From contig SIBK01000024.1 in assembly GCA_009695205.1 (NCBI GenBank), positions 1-52,902 on the forward strand: a DNA stretch of 52,902 bases, written 5' to 3'. Below, piece by piece: positions 26,055 through 35,060 of the stretch. The translations under genes were made by a program, and so were the position numbers. The notes under the pieces are model-generated. The model worked only from the letters and a program-made list of their open reading frames with translations. It had not been told where the DNA came from and did no database searches. Numbering within the stretch: position 1 is the first letter of the stretch; each line of letters begins with the position of its first letter. Origin of the DNA: Pedosphaera sp. (GTDB taxonomy: Bacteria; Verrucomicrobiota; Verrucomicrobiia; Limisphaerales; UBA9464).

Positions 26055-29000
26055 CTAATGTCCGTCCGTGACTAATCGGACCCGGTAAAGTCGCGCTGAA
26101 ACGGCAGGTTGCGGCGTCGGATCGCTGAATTCTATCTCGTGCTGTGCCTCTCCGCTCGGAACAGCGAGCCGTTCGGTCCATGTTGAATCGCTCAAGCTGG
26201 ACGCATATTCCAACCGATAGGCACGGTTTGGTTGGGCTATGAATCGCAAGAGCAATTGGCCCGGTCGACTCGTATCCCACGTGAGTCGCAAAACACTTTC
26301 AATGTCGTTAGGATTAGTTACGCTAATGTATTCATCATGATTACTCACACCGTCGCCGTCTGCATCGGCAAAAGCGTCGCGGACATCGTTCGGGTCAAGC
26401 CCATTGAGTATCTCCCACGTGTCGTCTTGTCCGTCCCCATCGAGATCCATTGGCAACCGCCGATTGGCAGCGGCGACTGTAACAGATCCTGGAAAGCGAA
26501 GAATGAACCCAGCGCCGTCCGGGTAGCGACCTTCCGAGACGTTTTGCGACTGGATAATAAAATCAACGGTGTCGACGATTTGATGTATTGCATTGAGAAG
26601 GCGAACCGTTTCACCGAAACGATCCAGTTGAAATGGGAGGTGATCGGGGCCGAGTGTGGGATGTCCGTCGGACAGAAACTTGAGGAAACCGTGCCCTGGA
26701 ACGAAGTGCAATGGGCCAAACGCGTGATTTGTCGAACCACTCACCGTAGGATCGTCCGTCAAGTTCCATCCGTTTAGATCGACGGGAAGGGCAGAACTAT
26801 TGAAAAGCTCAATAAAATCCCCGTGATTCGTGCTCGAGGCGAGCCATTCATTGAGACGGAGATTGAGACCCGGGTCGAGGCTGGCGGGTGCGGAATTTGC
26901 CAGTCCGGGTGTTGGATCCGAAAGCAAAGTCCACTGATTGTCACTGCGTCCGACGGTTTTGTCGGGAAGTTGGTGGCCATATTCAACACGATCCAGAACT
27001 CGATTCAGGGGGTCCGTGAGTGTGAGGGCAGCGCCTTCCGTTGGAAGCGGGACTGGAAAATACTGCGCGCCCGAGATGGGTTTAAAGCCTATCGGCAGGT
27101 CTCCGCAATAGATGATCAGCCGCTGGCCTGCTGGGAGCTGCGTCTTTCGGGGAAAAACCCATTCAACATCGGGAGCTCCGGGACGCAGACAATTAAGTTG
27201 GTGATCGTCCAAGAGAATCGAGTTCGCGGAGACGTTTTCGACTTCAACCCAGCTGGGGCCATTGCTGGGTACAGCCATGAATTCGCTCAGGCGCAGCGCT
27301 TGGCCGAGCGCTGCTAGGTAATTGCGCGCACCGGGTGTCGCACTGAACGGCAATCGTTGGAACTCACCTGTGCCATCCGGGAGCCGTCCGAGCGGCACGT
27401 CCTTCGTTTGGGCGGGATAGATCTCATGATCGATCTCCTGGCTGAACGGATCGACGAGCTGAATCAAACCGCCTGACGCACCTAGCTTTAACATCAAATG
27501 GTCGGCGCCCGGTTGGTTATCGGCCTTTAGGACGACGAAGCCCGCCGGGCCGATGAACACGGGAAAAGCGATCCGAGCGAGCGCATTACTGGTGAGGACG
27601 TAGCACCCTTCCAGCGAGATTGGAAGGTTTCCAGGATTGAAGAATTCAATCCAATCGTCGTCAGTGCCTGAATTGGCGACAAATTCATTTATTCTGACAT
27701 CTTTGGGTGAATCGAGTTCGCTAGCGACGTTGGCAGCGAGCGATGTCGGCTGCGTCAAGTGCCATTCTAGGCCTGATTCTTTCGCAAGCTTTCCGTATGA
27801 AAAGCCATCGGGGACTGGACCGTAGTCGACGACTTCGATAAGATTCGTCTGACGATCATAGAGGGCAATCGCTTCGCCTGAGCGTTTGAGTTGGAAGGGC
27901 GTATGCAAAGCGCCTCCGTTGGGTGTTCCATCACATTCCAGCCGCAAGAATGCGCCCGGTGCCATCTGGGTGTCTGGCGGAAACACAAACTGACGCGGGT
28001 TCGAATCATCCGAAATCGACCAACCCGACACATCGACTTGCTTAGGACCGCGATTCACGAGTTCGATCCAGTCGCGGGCGGTGCCTGGGAAAAGCTCATT
28101 TAGCCCTATAAATGAAACCGCCGTGGCAGGAATGGGTCGTTGACCTGGGGATCCTCCGGCCGGTGACGCCTGCCAACTTGCGGGTGAATTCGGGTCTCTA
28201 CTCGCAGTAATATATTCAAGGGAGCTTCCACCCCCGTTCGCAGATTGGAGCCATGGCTCACGATTCTCATACGAAACCGAGGTGACAACTCTGCCCGCCG
28301 GATCGATCAGTTCAATCGTTTCACCGCCATTCGCCAGCGAACCGCCGAACCAACCTCCGACGCGTACAGACGGATAGCGCGAATGGAAGTCGTTTGTACG
28401 AAAATCACTGGCGACGACTAACCGGGCATCTGCCGCCAAGAGCGGGTAAGGAGTCGGAAATCGGAATTGGATTCCATTGAAGCTGTAGCCGCCCAAATTC
28501 ATGGGTATCGTACCGGTGTTATGAAGTTCAACGAACTCGTACTCTTCACCCCCGGGCGGACGATACATGATCTCAGAGATGCGGAGAGGGGAATTGAGTT
28601 GCGCAACTTCGAACGTGGCTTCTGAGACGGCACTCCAATTAGTGCCATCGAGGGAACGCGCGAGAAGGTGAACGTTATTCGTGATTAAGAAGGCTGAGGA
28701 GTTAAGGGCGGCCGTGGGGTTTGGAATCCCTTCAAATGCGATTCGCGGATCCGACCCGTCGGTGGTAAACCAGATTTTTCCACGCACACTCGTCAAAGTG
28801 AGCGGGTAGCCGACCGGGACACGTCCACCGAAAGGCTCAAACATTGGAGCGTTGGATGATGCCAACAAGCCTGCTTTTTGGAATATCGGAATGAGGAATT
28901 TTCGCCGAGAACCAATCCAAGAACCGACGACGTTATCAAATCCTGAGATAATCGGGACCATTTTGGCGCGCATCGGATCGTAAACACCGCGGATCTTTGC

Positions 29001-31418
29001 GTCGGTCAGCGGTCCGGTGTTGAAGAACGCCCGATGAACCCGATCCGAAAAAAGCAGCCGGAATTCGTACGACTTCTTTAGAGAGTTGAAAATTGCCTGG
29101 TAGTCTGTTGTCCCCCAAGGCGGATTCAGTGTGGAGAGCGTATTTGCGATCGTATCGTAGGTGACCCCATGGCTGGTAAACGCAAATTCAGCGTCCCACG
29201 GATAAAAGCGGAATTTTGACCCTGGGATTCGTTCGCGGGCAGCCCGAGTATTATTGTGTGGCCAGTCATCATTGTCTGCCCAAATCAACGGCAGGACGTA
29301 ATCGATGAAATTCGCAAGATCCATTCGGTCGGCGACGTCGAGGTAGTTTGTCCGCACAGTCAGATCTTTGCGGACGGCCGTTCGAAGTTGGTTCCAAGCG
29401 GCTGTTGTCCCGCGAATGGCGGCGCTATTGGGTCCCATGACATCCCAGAGGTCGCCGCCCTGGTGGTATGCTTGAAGGAAATCCTCATCGACCCGCTCGC
29501 AAGGGTTATAATATCCCTTGTAAACGCCATTTAGAAAGAGGTGCACGAACGTGCCGTGGCAGGCCGGAATGCCAACCGTCGTCGATAGAGTGCGGATAAA
29601 CTCGTCACGAATGAATGGATTCAAAGGGTCGTTCATCCCGGCGCGCAGGTGAAGCGTGTTAAACGAATCAACGGTTGTACCGGGGAAAAACGGATAAGTT
29701 AGACGGCCTGGCCCGTAGTCTCCACGGAAATAGAGGCGAAATGAATACTTGCCCTCCGGTGGAGTCGTCGATTTGTAGTTATAGAGTCCTCGGATGTAAT
29801 CACCGCCGGCGACGCGCAAGCCGGCGTCGATTTGAAAGCCGCCGTTGTCGTCGGGTCGAATGAGTTCGACAGACACTGGCCGTTCCCAAGCGGCGCCGTG
29901 CTTATCGGTATTTCGCGGGCTAAACTCCATGATCCCTTTTCGGCCGTAGAGGTTGCTGGTTTCGGTTACCAGTGAGAGGACGGGCAGGAGGCGGCGGGAG
30001 GTCGAAAGGTTCATCAAGTACGTGTGAGTGCGTACCTGCGAAGGCAACGAATTGGGAGCCAGTGCGACAGCCCGAATAATTCTCGTCGCATCAATTCTTA
30101 TCGGCGAGATGTAGACTGCGCCATTTGTGGCATTAGGCGGACTGCCATTCGTTGTGAAACGAATTTCAGCGCCGGGGGTTTGCGTCGCAAGACTAAGCGT
30201 AAAGGGACTATTGAAAAATCCGCGTTCAACGCTGAAATGCACTTCATCCACTTTGGCGGTGATGGCGCTCACACCATTCGGCAGGCCCGGAGTGCCGGAG
30301 AGGAAAAAACGGCCCACGGACTCCCCGCCTTCCCTCTGACGGGCGTAGGAATAGTTGGGCGCTTGCTTCGGATACTCGAGTTCATCGACTGCAACGCGTG
30401 GAAGTTCAGGACCGAAGAGCCGCAGCGTATCTCCCGTGGGATTCAATTTGAAGCTCGTGTGCAGCCATCTCGACCCGGTGACTTCGCGTCGGTCTTTGCC
30501 CGAAGCCCACACGACGAGAAACTGACCGGCTAGAATTTCGACTCGCGGAAAAATCCACTGCCCTTCTTCTTCGCGGCTCACGCTCAACGTCCATCCGTCA
30601 AGATTCACCGCTGTGCTTCCCCGATTGTAGAGCTCGATCCAATCCTCCGGATCTTTCTCTTCATCCATTATGCCTGTTTGGTTTTCCGCCATGATCTCAT
30701 TGATGATGATCTCCGGCGGGGGTTGGTCGGGATCCACGGTATAGGTCCATGAACTTCCTTCAAAAGGCACTCCAAGGGGGTCGTCACTCACAATTCCATG
30801 ATTCGGAGCCCATTGCAGGGTGATGGACCCTGATTTCGCGTATGGATAGAAGAATCGATAGGGCCCAGCTCCCAGCCCCGTAACGTTGGTTGCTCCGGCT
30901 CCATTCACCTGGAGGTCTCGAGCTTCGAGTCCAAAGACCGGTCGTTGAAAAGTGATGTCGACCGCGCTGAAACTGCGAAGCGCGGCGCCGGGTGTGGGAA
31001 GACTTTGCACAATCTCGGGGCCCGAAGGATCAATCAGTTCATACGCCCAAGTTGAGCCGGAGGTGCTGGGGACGAAACGCTCTGCTGATGCGGTCAGATC
31101 TTTGATTTGGTGAAGTGTGCCCCATGAAATGTTAACCGGTCCAAAGGCGGGTTGAAGAAAGGTGAACGTGTAGGTGGCGTCCGTACCCGTGACGCCCGTG
31201 ACAGGCACTCCGTTCAGTAGAAAATCGGCGGCGAGCACGCCCTGAACAGGTTGGCTGAAGGTCACCGTGATAGACGACAGTTGAGTCAAGATGCCCGGCT
31301 CTGGACTGACCGTGACGACGCGCGGCGGTTCCGCACTCAGCGGACCGAGGGATGCCAGAGTGAGTGACAGAGCAACAATCAGCCGACTACAGCGGATAAA
31401 TCGGAATAGGAGGTGCAT
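26055..31418 (-). CDS. Giant exported protein with six lamin-tail domains and a CotH-kinase domain
   Basis: A predicted 1787-residue surface protein. The start at 31418 begins a signal peptide (LIVALSLTLASLGPLSA), and GGAGG lies just upstream. The order is: two Ig-like (SWM-type) modules to about 220, lamin-tail 1 near 250, a chitobiase-like module with EIRFTTNGSPP near 400, and CotH kinase at about 475-780. A second chitobiase-like module (IWFTTDGSDPR) lies near 870. Five more lamin-tail modules start near 940, 1100, 1245, 1375 and 1510, each opening LRxxEx and WIEL or close variants. A calcium-type DLDGDGQDDTWEILNG...DADGDGVSNHDEY follows near 1660, then a C-terminal YRLEYASS...LYRVRL domain. 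The kinase site reads PWDAE where the 4051-8403 paralogue has PWDLD. Confidence 0.88.
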   Translation of the reverse strand: MHLLFRFIRCSRLIVALSLTLASLGPLSAEPPRVVTVSPEPGILTQLSSITVTFSQPVQGVLAADFLLNGVPVTGVTGTDATYTFTFLQPAFGPVNISWGTLHQIKDLTASAERFVPSTSGSTWAYELIDPSGPEIVQSLPTPGAALRSFSAVDITFQRPVFGLEARDLQVNGAGATNVTGLGAGPYRFFYPYAKSGSITLQWAPNHGIVSDDPLGVPFEGSSWTYTVDPDQPPPEIIINEIMAENQTGIMDEEKDPEDWIELYNRGSTAVNLDGWTLSVSREEEGQWIFPRVEILAGQFLVVWASGKDRREVTGSRWLHTSFKLNPTGDTLRLFGPELPRVAVDELEYPKQAPNYSYARQREGGESVGRFFLSGTPGLPNGVSAITAKVDEVHFSVERGFFNSPFTLSLATQTPGAEIRFTTNGSPPNATNGAVYISPIRIDATRIIRAVALAPNSLPSQVRTHTYLMNLSTSRRLLPVLSLVTETSNLYGRKGIMEFSPRNTDKHGAAWERPVSVELIRPDDNGGFQIDAGLRVAGGDYIRGLYNYKSTTPPEGKYSFRLYFRGDYGPGRLTYPFFPGTTVDSFNTLHLRAGMNDPLNPFIRDEFIRTLSTTVGIPACHGTFVHLFLNGVYKGYYNPCERVDEDFLQAYHQGGDLWDVMGPNSAAIRGTTAAWNQLRTAVRKDLTVRTNYLDVADRMDLANFIDYVLPLIWADNDDWPHNNTRAARERIPGSKFRFYPWDAEFAFTSHGVTYDTIANTLSTLNPPWGTTDYQAIFNSLKKSYEFRLLFSDRVHRAFFNTGPLTDAKIRGVYDPMRAKMVPIISGFDNVVGSWIGSRRKFLIPIFQKAGLLASSNAPMFEPFGGRVPVGYPLTLTSVRGKIWFTTDGSDPRIAFEGIPNPTAALNSSAFLITNNVHLLARSLDGTNWSAVSEATFEVAQLNSPLRISEIMYRPPGGEEYEFVELHNTGTIPMNLGGYSFNGIQFRFPTPYPLLAADARLVVASDFRTNDFHSRYPSVRVGGWFGGSLANGGETIELIDPAGRVVTSVSYENREPWLQSANGGGSSLEYITASRDPNSPASWQASPAGGSPGQRPIPATAVSFIGLNELFPGTARDWIELVNRGPKQVDVSGWSISDDSNPRQFVFPPDTQMAPGAFLRLECDGTPNGGALHTPFQLKRSGEAIALYDRQTNLIEVVDYGPVPDGFSYGKLAKESGLEWHLTQPTSLAANVASELDSPKDVRINEFVANSGTDDDWIEFFNPGNLPISLEGCYVLTSNALARIAFPVFIGPAGFVVLKADNQPGADHLMLKLGASGGLIQLVDPFSQEIDHEIYPAQTKDVPLGRLPDGTGEFQRLPFSATPGARNYLAALGQALRLSEFMAVPSNGPSWVEVENVSANSILLDDHQLNCLRPGAPDVEWVFPRKTQLPAGQRLIIYCGDLPIGFKPISGAQYFPVPLPTEGAALTLTDPLNRVLDRVEYGHQLPDKTVGRSDNQWTLLSDPTPGLANSAPASLDPGLNLRLNEWLASSTNHGDFIELFNSSALPVDLNGWNLTDDPTVSGSTNHAFGPLHFVPGHGFLKFLSDGHPTLGPDHLPFQLDRFGETVRLLNAIHQIVDTVDFIIQSQNVSEGRYPDGAGFILRFPGSVTVAAANRRLPMDLDGDGQDDTWEILNGLDPNDVRDAFADADGDGVSNHDEYISVTNPNDIESVLRLTWDTSRPGQLLLRFIAQPNRAYRLEYASSLSDSTWTERLAVPSGEAQHEIEFSDPTPQPAVSARLYRVRLVTDGH

Positions 31419-31528
31419 GACAGACAGCAACGATCGCTGATATCCGCGCGAAACGTCAAAGAGAGTTCGATAAACTGCTGTAGTTCTCATTTTGGAAAAG
31501 TAAGACACCCAACCTCACCACAACCCCC

Positions 31529-31605
31529 AGGAGAGAATCCACCGAACTTAAAGTTTGCGCGGACTGCCGTCCGCGACTACGACGTTACGATTCTTGGAGA
31601 GGGAA
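31529..31605 (+). repeat. Composite intergenic repeat (leader, hairpin and tail)
   Basis: Three parts lie end to end. A 21-bp leader (31529-31549; AGGAGAGAATCC...) is identical to 38595-38615. The hairpin core (31551-31580) is identical to 16115-16144. A tail (ACTACGACGTTACG...GGAGAGGG) matches 38786-38813 with a few changes. It fills nearly all of the gap between the giant protein gene and the next CotH gene. Confidence 0.8.
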
Positions 31606-33453
31606 TCACTCCTTCACCAATCGCAACGACCCTTCGTCGAAAGCAATCTCTCCAACCTCAGACTCAAACTCACAAACGAGCTCGATTTCACCCACTCCTC
31701 CGCCAATCCCAAACGAATAATTCAGCGGTGTCCACTCCCCATCTGTTCCCTTCACATATCCCCTGCGGTCACCCGATATGCGCAAGCAAAAGGCACCCTT
31801 CCCCCCTACCCCACTGGTTTTCGCCCGGCCCTCGAATCGGTACTGGCCCGCGCCGAGCCGAACCCGATTCCTCCATGAGCCACTCCCTCGTCCCTTCGTC
31901 AATTGAATGCGTAACAGCGTAATCCCATCCACCTCACTTCGCTCAAAATGGGGAACGGCCCCTCCCCCTTGGGGATTGACGCGCATTTTCCAACCCGTAG
32001 TAGCGAAGGTTCCATCGGCGCCAAACTCAGCGGGCTCCCGGGGTGCCTTCAGTTGCTCCGAAACGCTGGCGACACGAGCCGTAATGCGTTCGCATAAGTC
32101 AGCGATCAGAGCGTCGTGTTCCACCCCCAATTCCGTTCCGTACGCCGCAATCGTCGAGTGGATTTTGCGTGCCAGCTCATGAACACGGTTGGTCATGCGG
32201 TCTTCGAGAAAAACGTTGGCCTGCAACTGCGCAATTCGATCAAAATATAAGCGTCTCCCCTCCGGAACAGAAACGAACGCACTCGCGATCTGTCCGCGCA
32301 TGAGTGGTTCAATGGAACTGTTTGGACTCATGCGACCGTCTGTTCCGAACATCTGATCTAAACCATGTGGCATGAACACCAGCCGGCCGGTTGCACGGTC
32401 GTGAAAGACTCGATAGTTATTCCGATTCAGTGCATATCCGTCCCAGTGACATAGCATCACCTCCAGCGCAAGGAGACTCGCGAAACGGTTCACGTCAAGG
32501 ATGGCATTCAGGCGCGTCCATCGCTTCTCTACATCGGGATCGGAAGCCGTGGCCAGGAGCCGCTTCAAATCCTCCCGCCCTTCCCCATCATCGCCTGAAT
32601 TAATCTCAAGTCCCGAATCGATATCCCGGACGAAACCGCCGTCGTAAAGATTCCCGTCAACATCCTTGAAATGTTTTCCAAGGAAGGGTTTTCCCCATCC
32701 TTCGACGACCACATACAGCCCGAGATCGCGCCCGTTGAGAAGCACCGTGGCATGGTCGGCTTGTGGCGCCGGAACGCCAGCCGCACCGAAGATTTCACGG
32801 CACAAGGCCTCGCAAACATAGGTCGGATCCTGCACCGAGTTGTTTAGGGAAACTTTGCTGAACCCATGAAAGCGTTGGCCTGACGCATTCTTGGAAAAGT
32901 TCAACGTCAGGGCTGGTTTGTCATCGATCGAGCGAAAGCTGCCGGCAGACCCCTTTGAGTGCACCGTGACATTGGTATACACAACGCCGCCTTCTCGAAT
33001 GGTCGCCGAAACCTCTGGCCTCGCATCTCCCCCGCCCCCACGCCTACTCCAGAAATAACTTCCAAGTTTCGCCATATCACCCGACGAAATCTCAATGGAT
33101 ATCCGCCACAGATCCCCAGGGATAACTGTTACGGGTGGATTGACCCGGGTAGGCGGCCGCCGCCCCCATTGCCCACGTTCTCCGCCCCCAAACGGGTTGC
33201 CTTCGTTTATCGGAACCCCCTGTGGAAAAGGTCCGCGACTTCGGGGCACTCGCTCGGTTGGGGTGAAAAATCGGAGGGTCAACACCAAACCAAATGCCAC
33301 CCACACCAATACCCGGCTCCAACGCCGCAATGGCGACAACGGTGGCCGGGGTGGCTGTGGTGGCTGCGAAGAACCGGGGACAGGTGTCCCCAAGATCGGA
33401 GGCGGATCCGGTAGGCGTGGTGGAATCATGGAAGCCGTCTCAGACCGATCCAC
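31606..33453 (-). CDS. CotH-kinase family protein, membrane-anchored
   Basis: 615 residues. A proline-rich cytoplasmic N-terminus leads into one membrane helix at about 46-62 (VLVWVAFGLVLTLRFF). A Gly/Arg/Pro-rich linker and a CotH-kinase domain follow from about 120 to 430 (VTVHSKGSAGSFRSIDDKPA, GLYVVVEGWGKPF, LYDGG). The segment that matches the catalytic PWDLD of CotH reads MPHGLDQMF, so one acidic residue is replaced. A beta-sandwich lies at the C-terminus (about 500-615; FATTGWKMRVNPQGG). The six-base gap to the upstream beta-propeller gene means they are almost certainly co-transcribed. It may phosphorylate, or merely bind, an extracytoplasmic partner; no partner can be named. Confidence 0.87.
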   Translation of the reverse strand: MDRSETASMIPPRLPDPPPILGTPVPGSSQPPQPPRPPLSPLRRWSRVLVWVAFGLVLTLRFFTPTERVPRSRGPFPQGVPINEGNPFGGGERGQWGRRPPTRVNPPVTVIPGDLWRISIEISSGDMAKLGSYFWSRRGGGGDARPEVSATIREGGVVYTNVTVHSKGSAGSFRSIDDKPALTLNFSKNASGQRFHGFSKVSLNNSVQDPTYVCEALCREIFGAAGVPAPQADHATVLLNGRDLGLYVVVEGWGKPFLGKHFKDVDGNLYDGGFVRDIDSGLEINSGDDGEGREDLKRLLATASDPDVEKRWTRLNAILDVNRFASLLALEVMLCHWDGYALNRNNYRVFHDRATGRLVFMPHGLDQMFGTDGRMSPNSSIEPLMRGQIASAFVSVPEGRRLYFDRIAQLQANVFLEDRMTNRVHELARKIHSTIAAYGTELGVEHDALIADLCERITARVASVSEQLKAPREPAEFGADGTFATTGWKMRVNPQGGGAVPHFERSEVDGITLLRIQLTKGRGSGSWRNRVRLGAGQYRFEGRAKTSGVGGKGAFCLRISGDRRGYVKGTDGEWTPLNYSFGIGGGVGEIELVCEFESEVGEIAFDEGSLRLVKE

Positions 33454-33459
33454 ATGGAC

Positions 33460-34833
33460 CTACTTCTCTGCAATGCAGTAAAGGAATCGTTCACCACGCA
33501 GGTAAAGTTCTCGATCGATCAACGCCGCTGAAGCGCTGAATGAATCATCGAGATGATTGACCGCCAGCACCGCATTCGTGGCGTCATGGCTCAGCACCAC
33601 CGTGTTGCCATCCCGAGCCGTGATGTAAATCCGGCCGGCCGCTCCGACAGGTGATGCAAAGATGAAATCACGAATTCCGTCCAGTCGCACCGGCTCTCCG
33701 CGAGGTTTTCCGGTTGATGGATCCAGTCTCGACAGAATGTTTTGATTGTGCCGGATGAAGTACAGGGTGTCGTCATACAGGAGGGGTGACGACACGTAAG
33801 GGGTCATCCGATTCAGTCTCCAGACCACCTGGTCCGAGTCCGTGATGTCACCCCGGGCACCCGCCAACCGAATCGAGAGCATTGCTTGCTTGTAATAACT
33901 ATTGCCGGTGATCACTACTCCGTGAGCCGCGACCGGTGAAGACGCAACGTTGTCCGTGAGGCCGGCGCATTCCCAAATGAGGACCCCGGTTTCCACATCA
34001 TAGCTCCGCACGCGCTTCGTGGCACTGACGATCACTTGGGACCTGCCATCCTGCTCAACAACCAAGGGTGTCGACCACGACGTCTTTTCGTCGCGCGGCA
34101 CCTTCCATCGCTGCATCCCCGTGACCTTATCAAAGCAGTACAAAAACGAGTCTCCCTCCTGATCCCAGACAACGATCAGGGCACTGCCATGCACCACCGG
34201 CGAGCTTCCTTCCCCATGTGAATGCAATGTCTGCATCCGGCCGAGGTCCTTCTGCCACTTTATTCCTCCATCCAGACCCAGGCAGTACAAACCTCGTGAG
34301 CCCAGAAACGCATAAATCGATATTCCATCCGTCACCGGTGAATTGGACGCGGGACTCCCCGTTACATGCCCTCCTTCGTGCGGAAACTCTTCCCGGAGCA
34401 CCCGCTTCCAAAGGATTCGCCCGTCCCTCCGACCGATGGCCTCGACGCTGTATTGATGACGATGCGTCACAGGGAGGCTGTCATGGACGCCTGGAGCGGT
34501 GTCAAGAACCGGGGGATGCGCCCCACCCACCGGCGCGGCCGCTATGAGAATCAGCAGATCGCCAACCACAATCGGTGAAGAATGCGCCTTGCTACCGAGC
34601 GGAAATTTCCATCGGATGTTTTTCTCTTCGCTCCACTCGATCGGAGGACTGGCTCGGGGCGCGACTCCATTGGCCATCGGCCCCCGCCATTGAGGCCAGC
34701 TGCGAACCAGATCCACACGTGCGGCGCTGTTCGTGGCGTCCGCCACCAAAGAGAACCTAAACGCCGCAGATACCGCGATCCACGCAATCACAGCGCCTAT
34801 TTTAGGGATTTCCCCAACAGGCAGCCGCATCAT
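33460..34833 (-). CDS. Exported PQQ-type beta-propeller protein
   Basis: About 457 residues. The start near 34833 (ATGATG; 34830 equally possible) precedes a hydrophobic signal (IGAVIAWIAVSAAFRFSLVA); the frame upstream of it is not protein-like. SWPQWRGPMANGVAP is the standard opening of this family, followed by blades such as IRWKFPLGSKAHSSPIVVGD, GLYCLGLDGGIKWQKDLG and VIVSATKRVRSYDVETGVLIWEC. It lacks recognisable quinoprotein catalytic residues and is probably a periplasmic binding or scaffold protein. It is six bases upstream of the membrane-anchored CotH gene. The 227 bp above it, up to 35060, hold no gene that I recognise. Confidence 0.87.
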   Translation of the reverse strand: MMRLPVGEIPKIGAVIAWIAVSAAFRFSLVADATNSAARVDLVRSWPQWRGPMANGVAPRASPPIEWSEEKNIRWKFPLGSKAHSSPIVVGDLLILIAAAPVGGAHPPVLDTAPGVHDSLPVTHRHQYSVEAIGRRDGRILWKRVLREEFPHEGGHVTGSPASNSPVTDGISIYAFLGSRGLYCLGLDGGIKWQKDLGRMQTLHSHGEGSSPVVHGSALIVVWDQEGDSFLYCFDKVTGMQRWKVPRDEKTSWSTPLVVEQDGRSQVIVSATKRVRSYDVETGVLIWECAGLTDNVASSPVAAHGVVITGNSYYKQAMLSIRLAGARGDITDSDQVVWRLNRMTPYVSSPLLYDDTLYFIRHNQNILSRLDPSTGKPRGEPVRLDGIRDFIFASPVGAAGRIYITARDGNTVVLSHDATNAVLAVNHLDDSFSASAALIDRELYLRGERFLYCIAEK

Positions 34834-35060
34834 GAAGAGGGGAAGATCCTCGGGCCTTGGGTGCGGACAGTCGCAATCATTTCGCCCTTTTGTCTCCCCT
34901 GCTTCACCGTCTAGCGCAAGCAAGAAACTCGACCACCGCATACACGCCACGTATCTCGCCGATGTCGAAAGCCGGAACTCCGCCGCCGTGCCCATTGGCG
35001 TCCGTCTCATCGTTGCCCTTGCAATCAACGGTTGACCGGTCTCAGGGCAACTTCGCCAAA

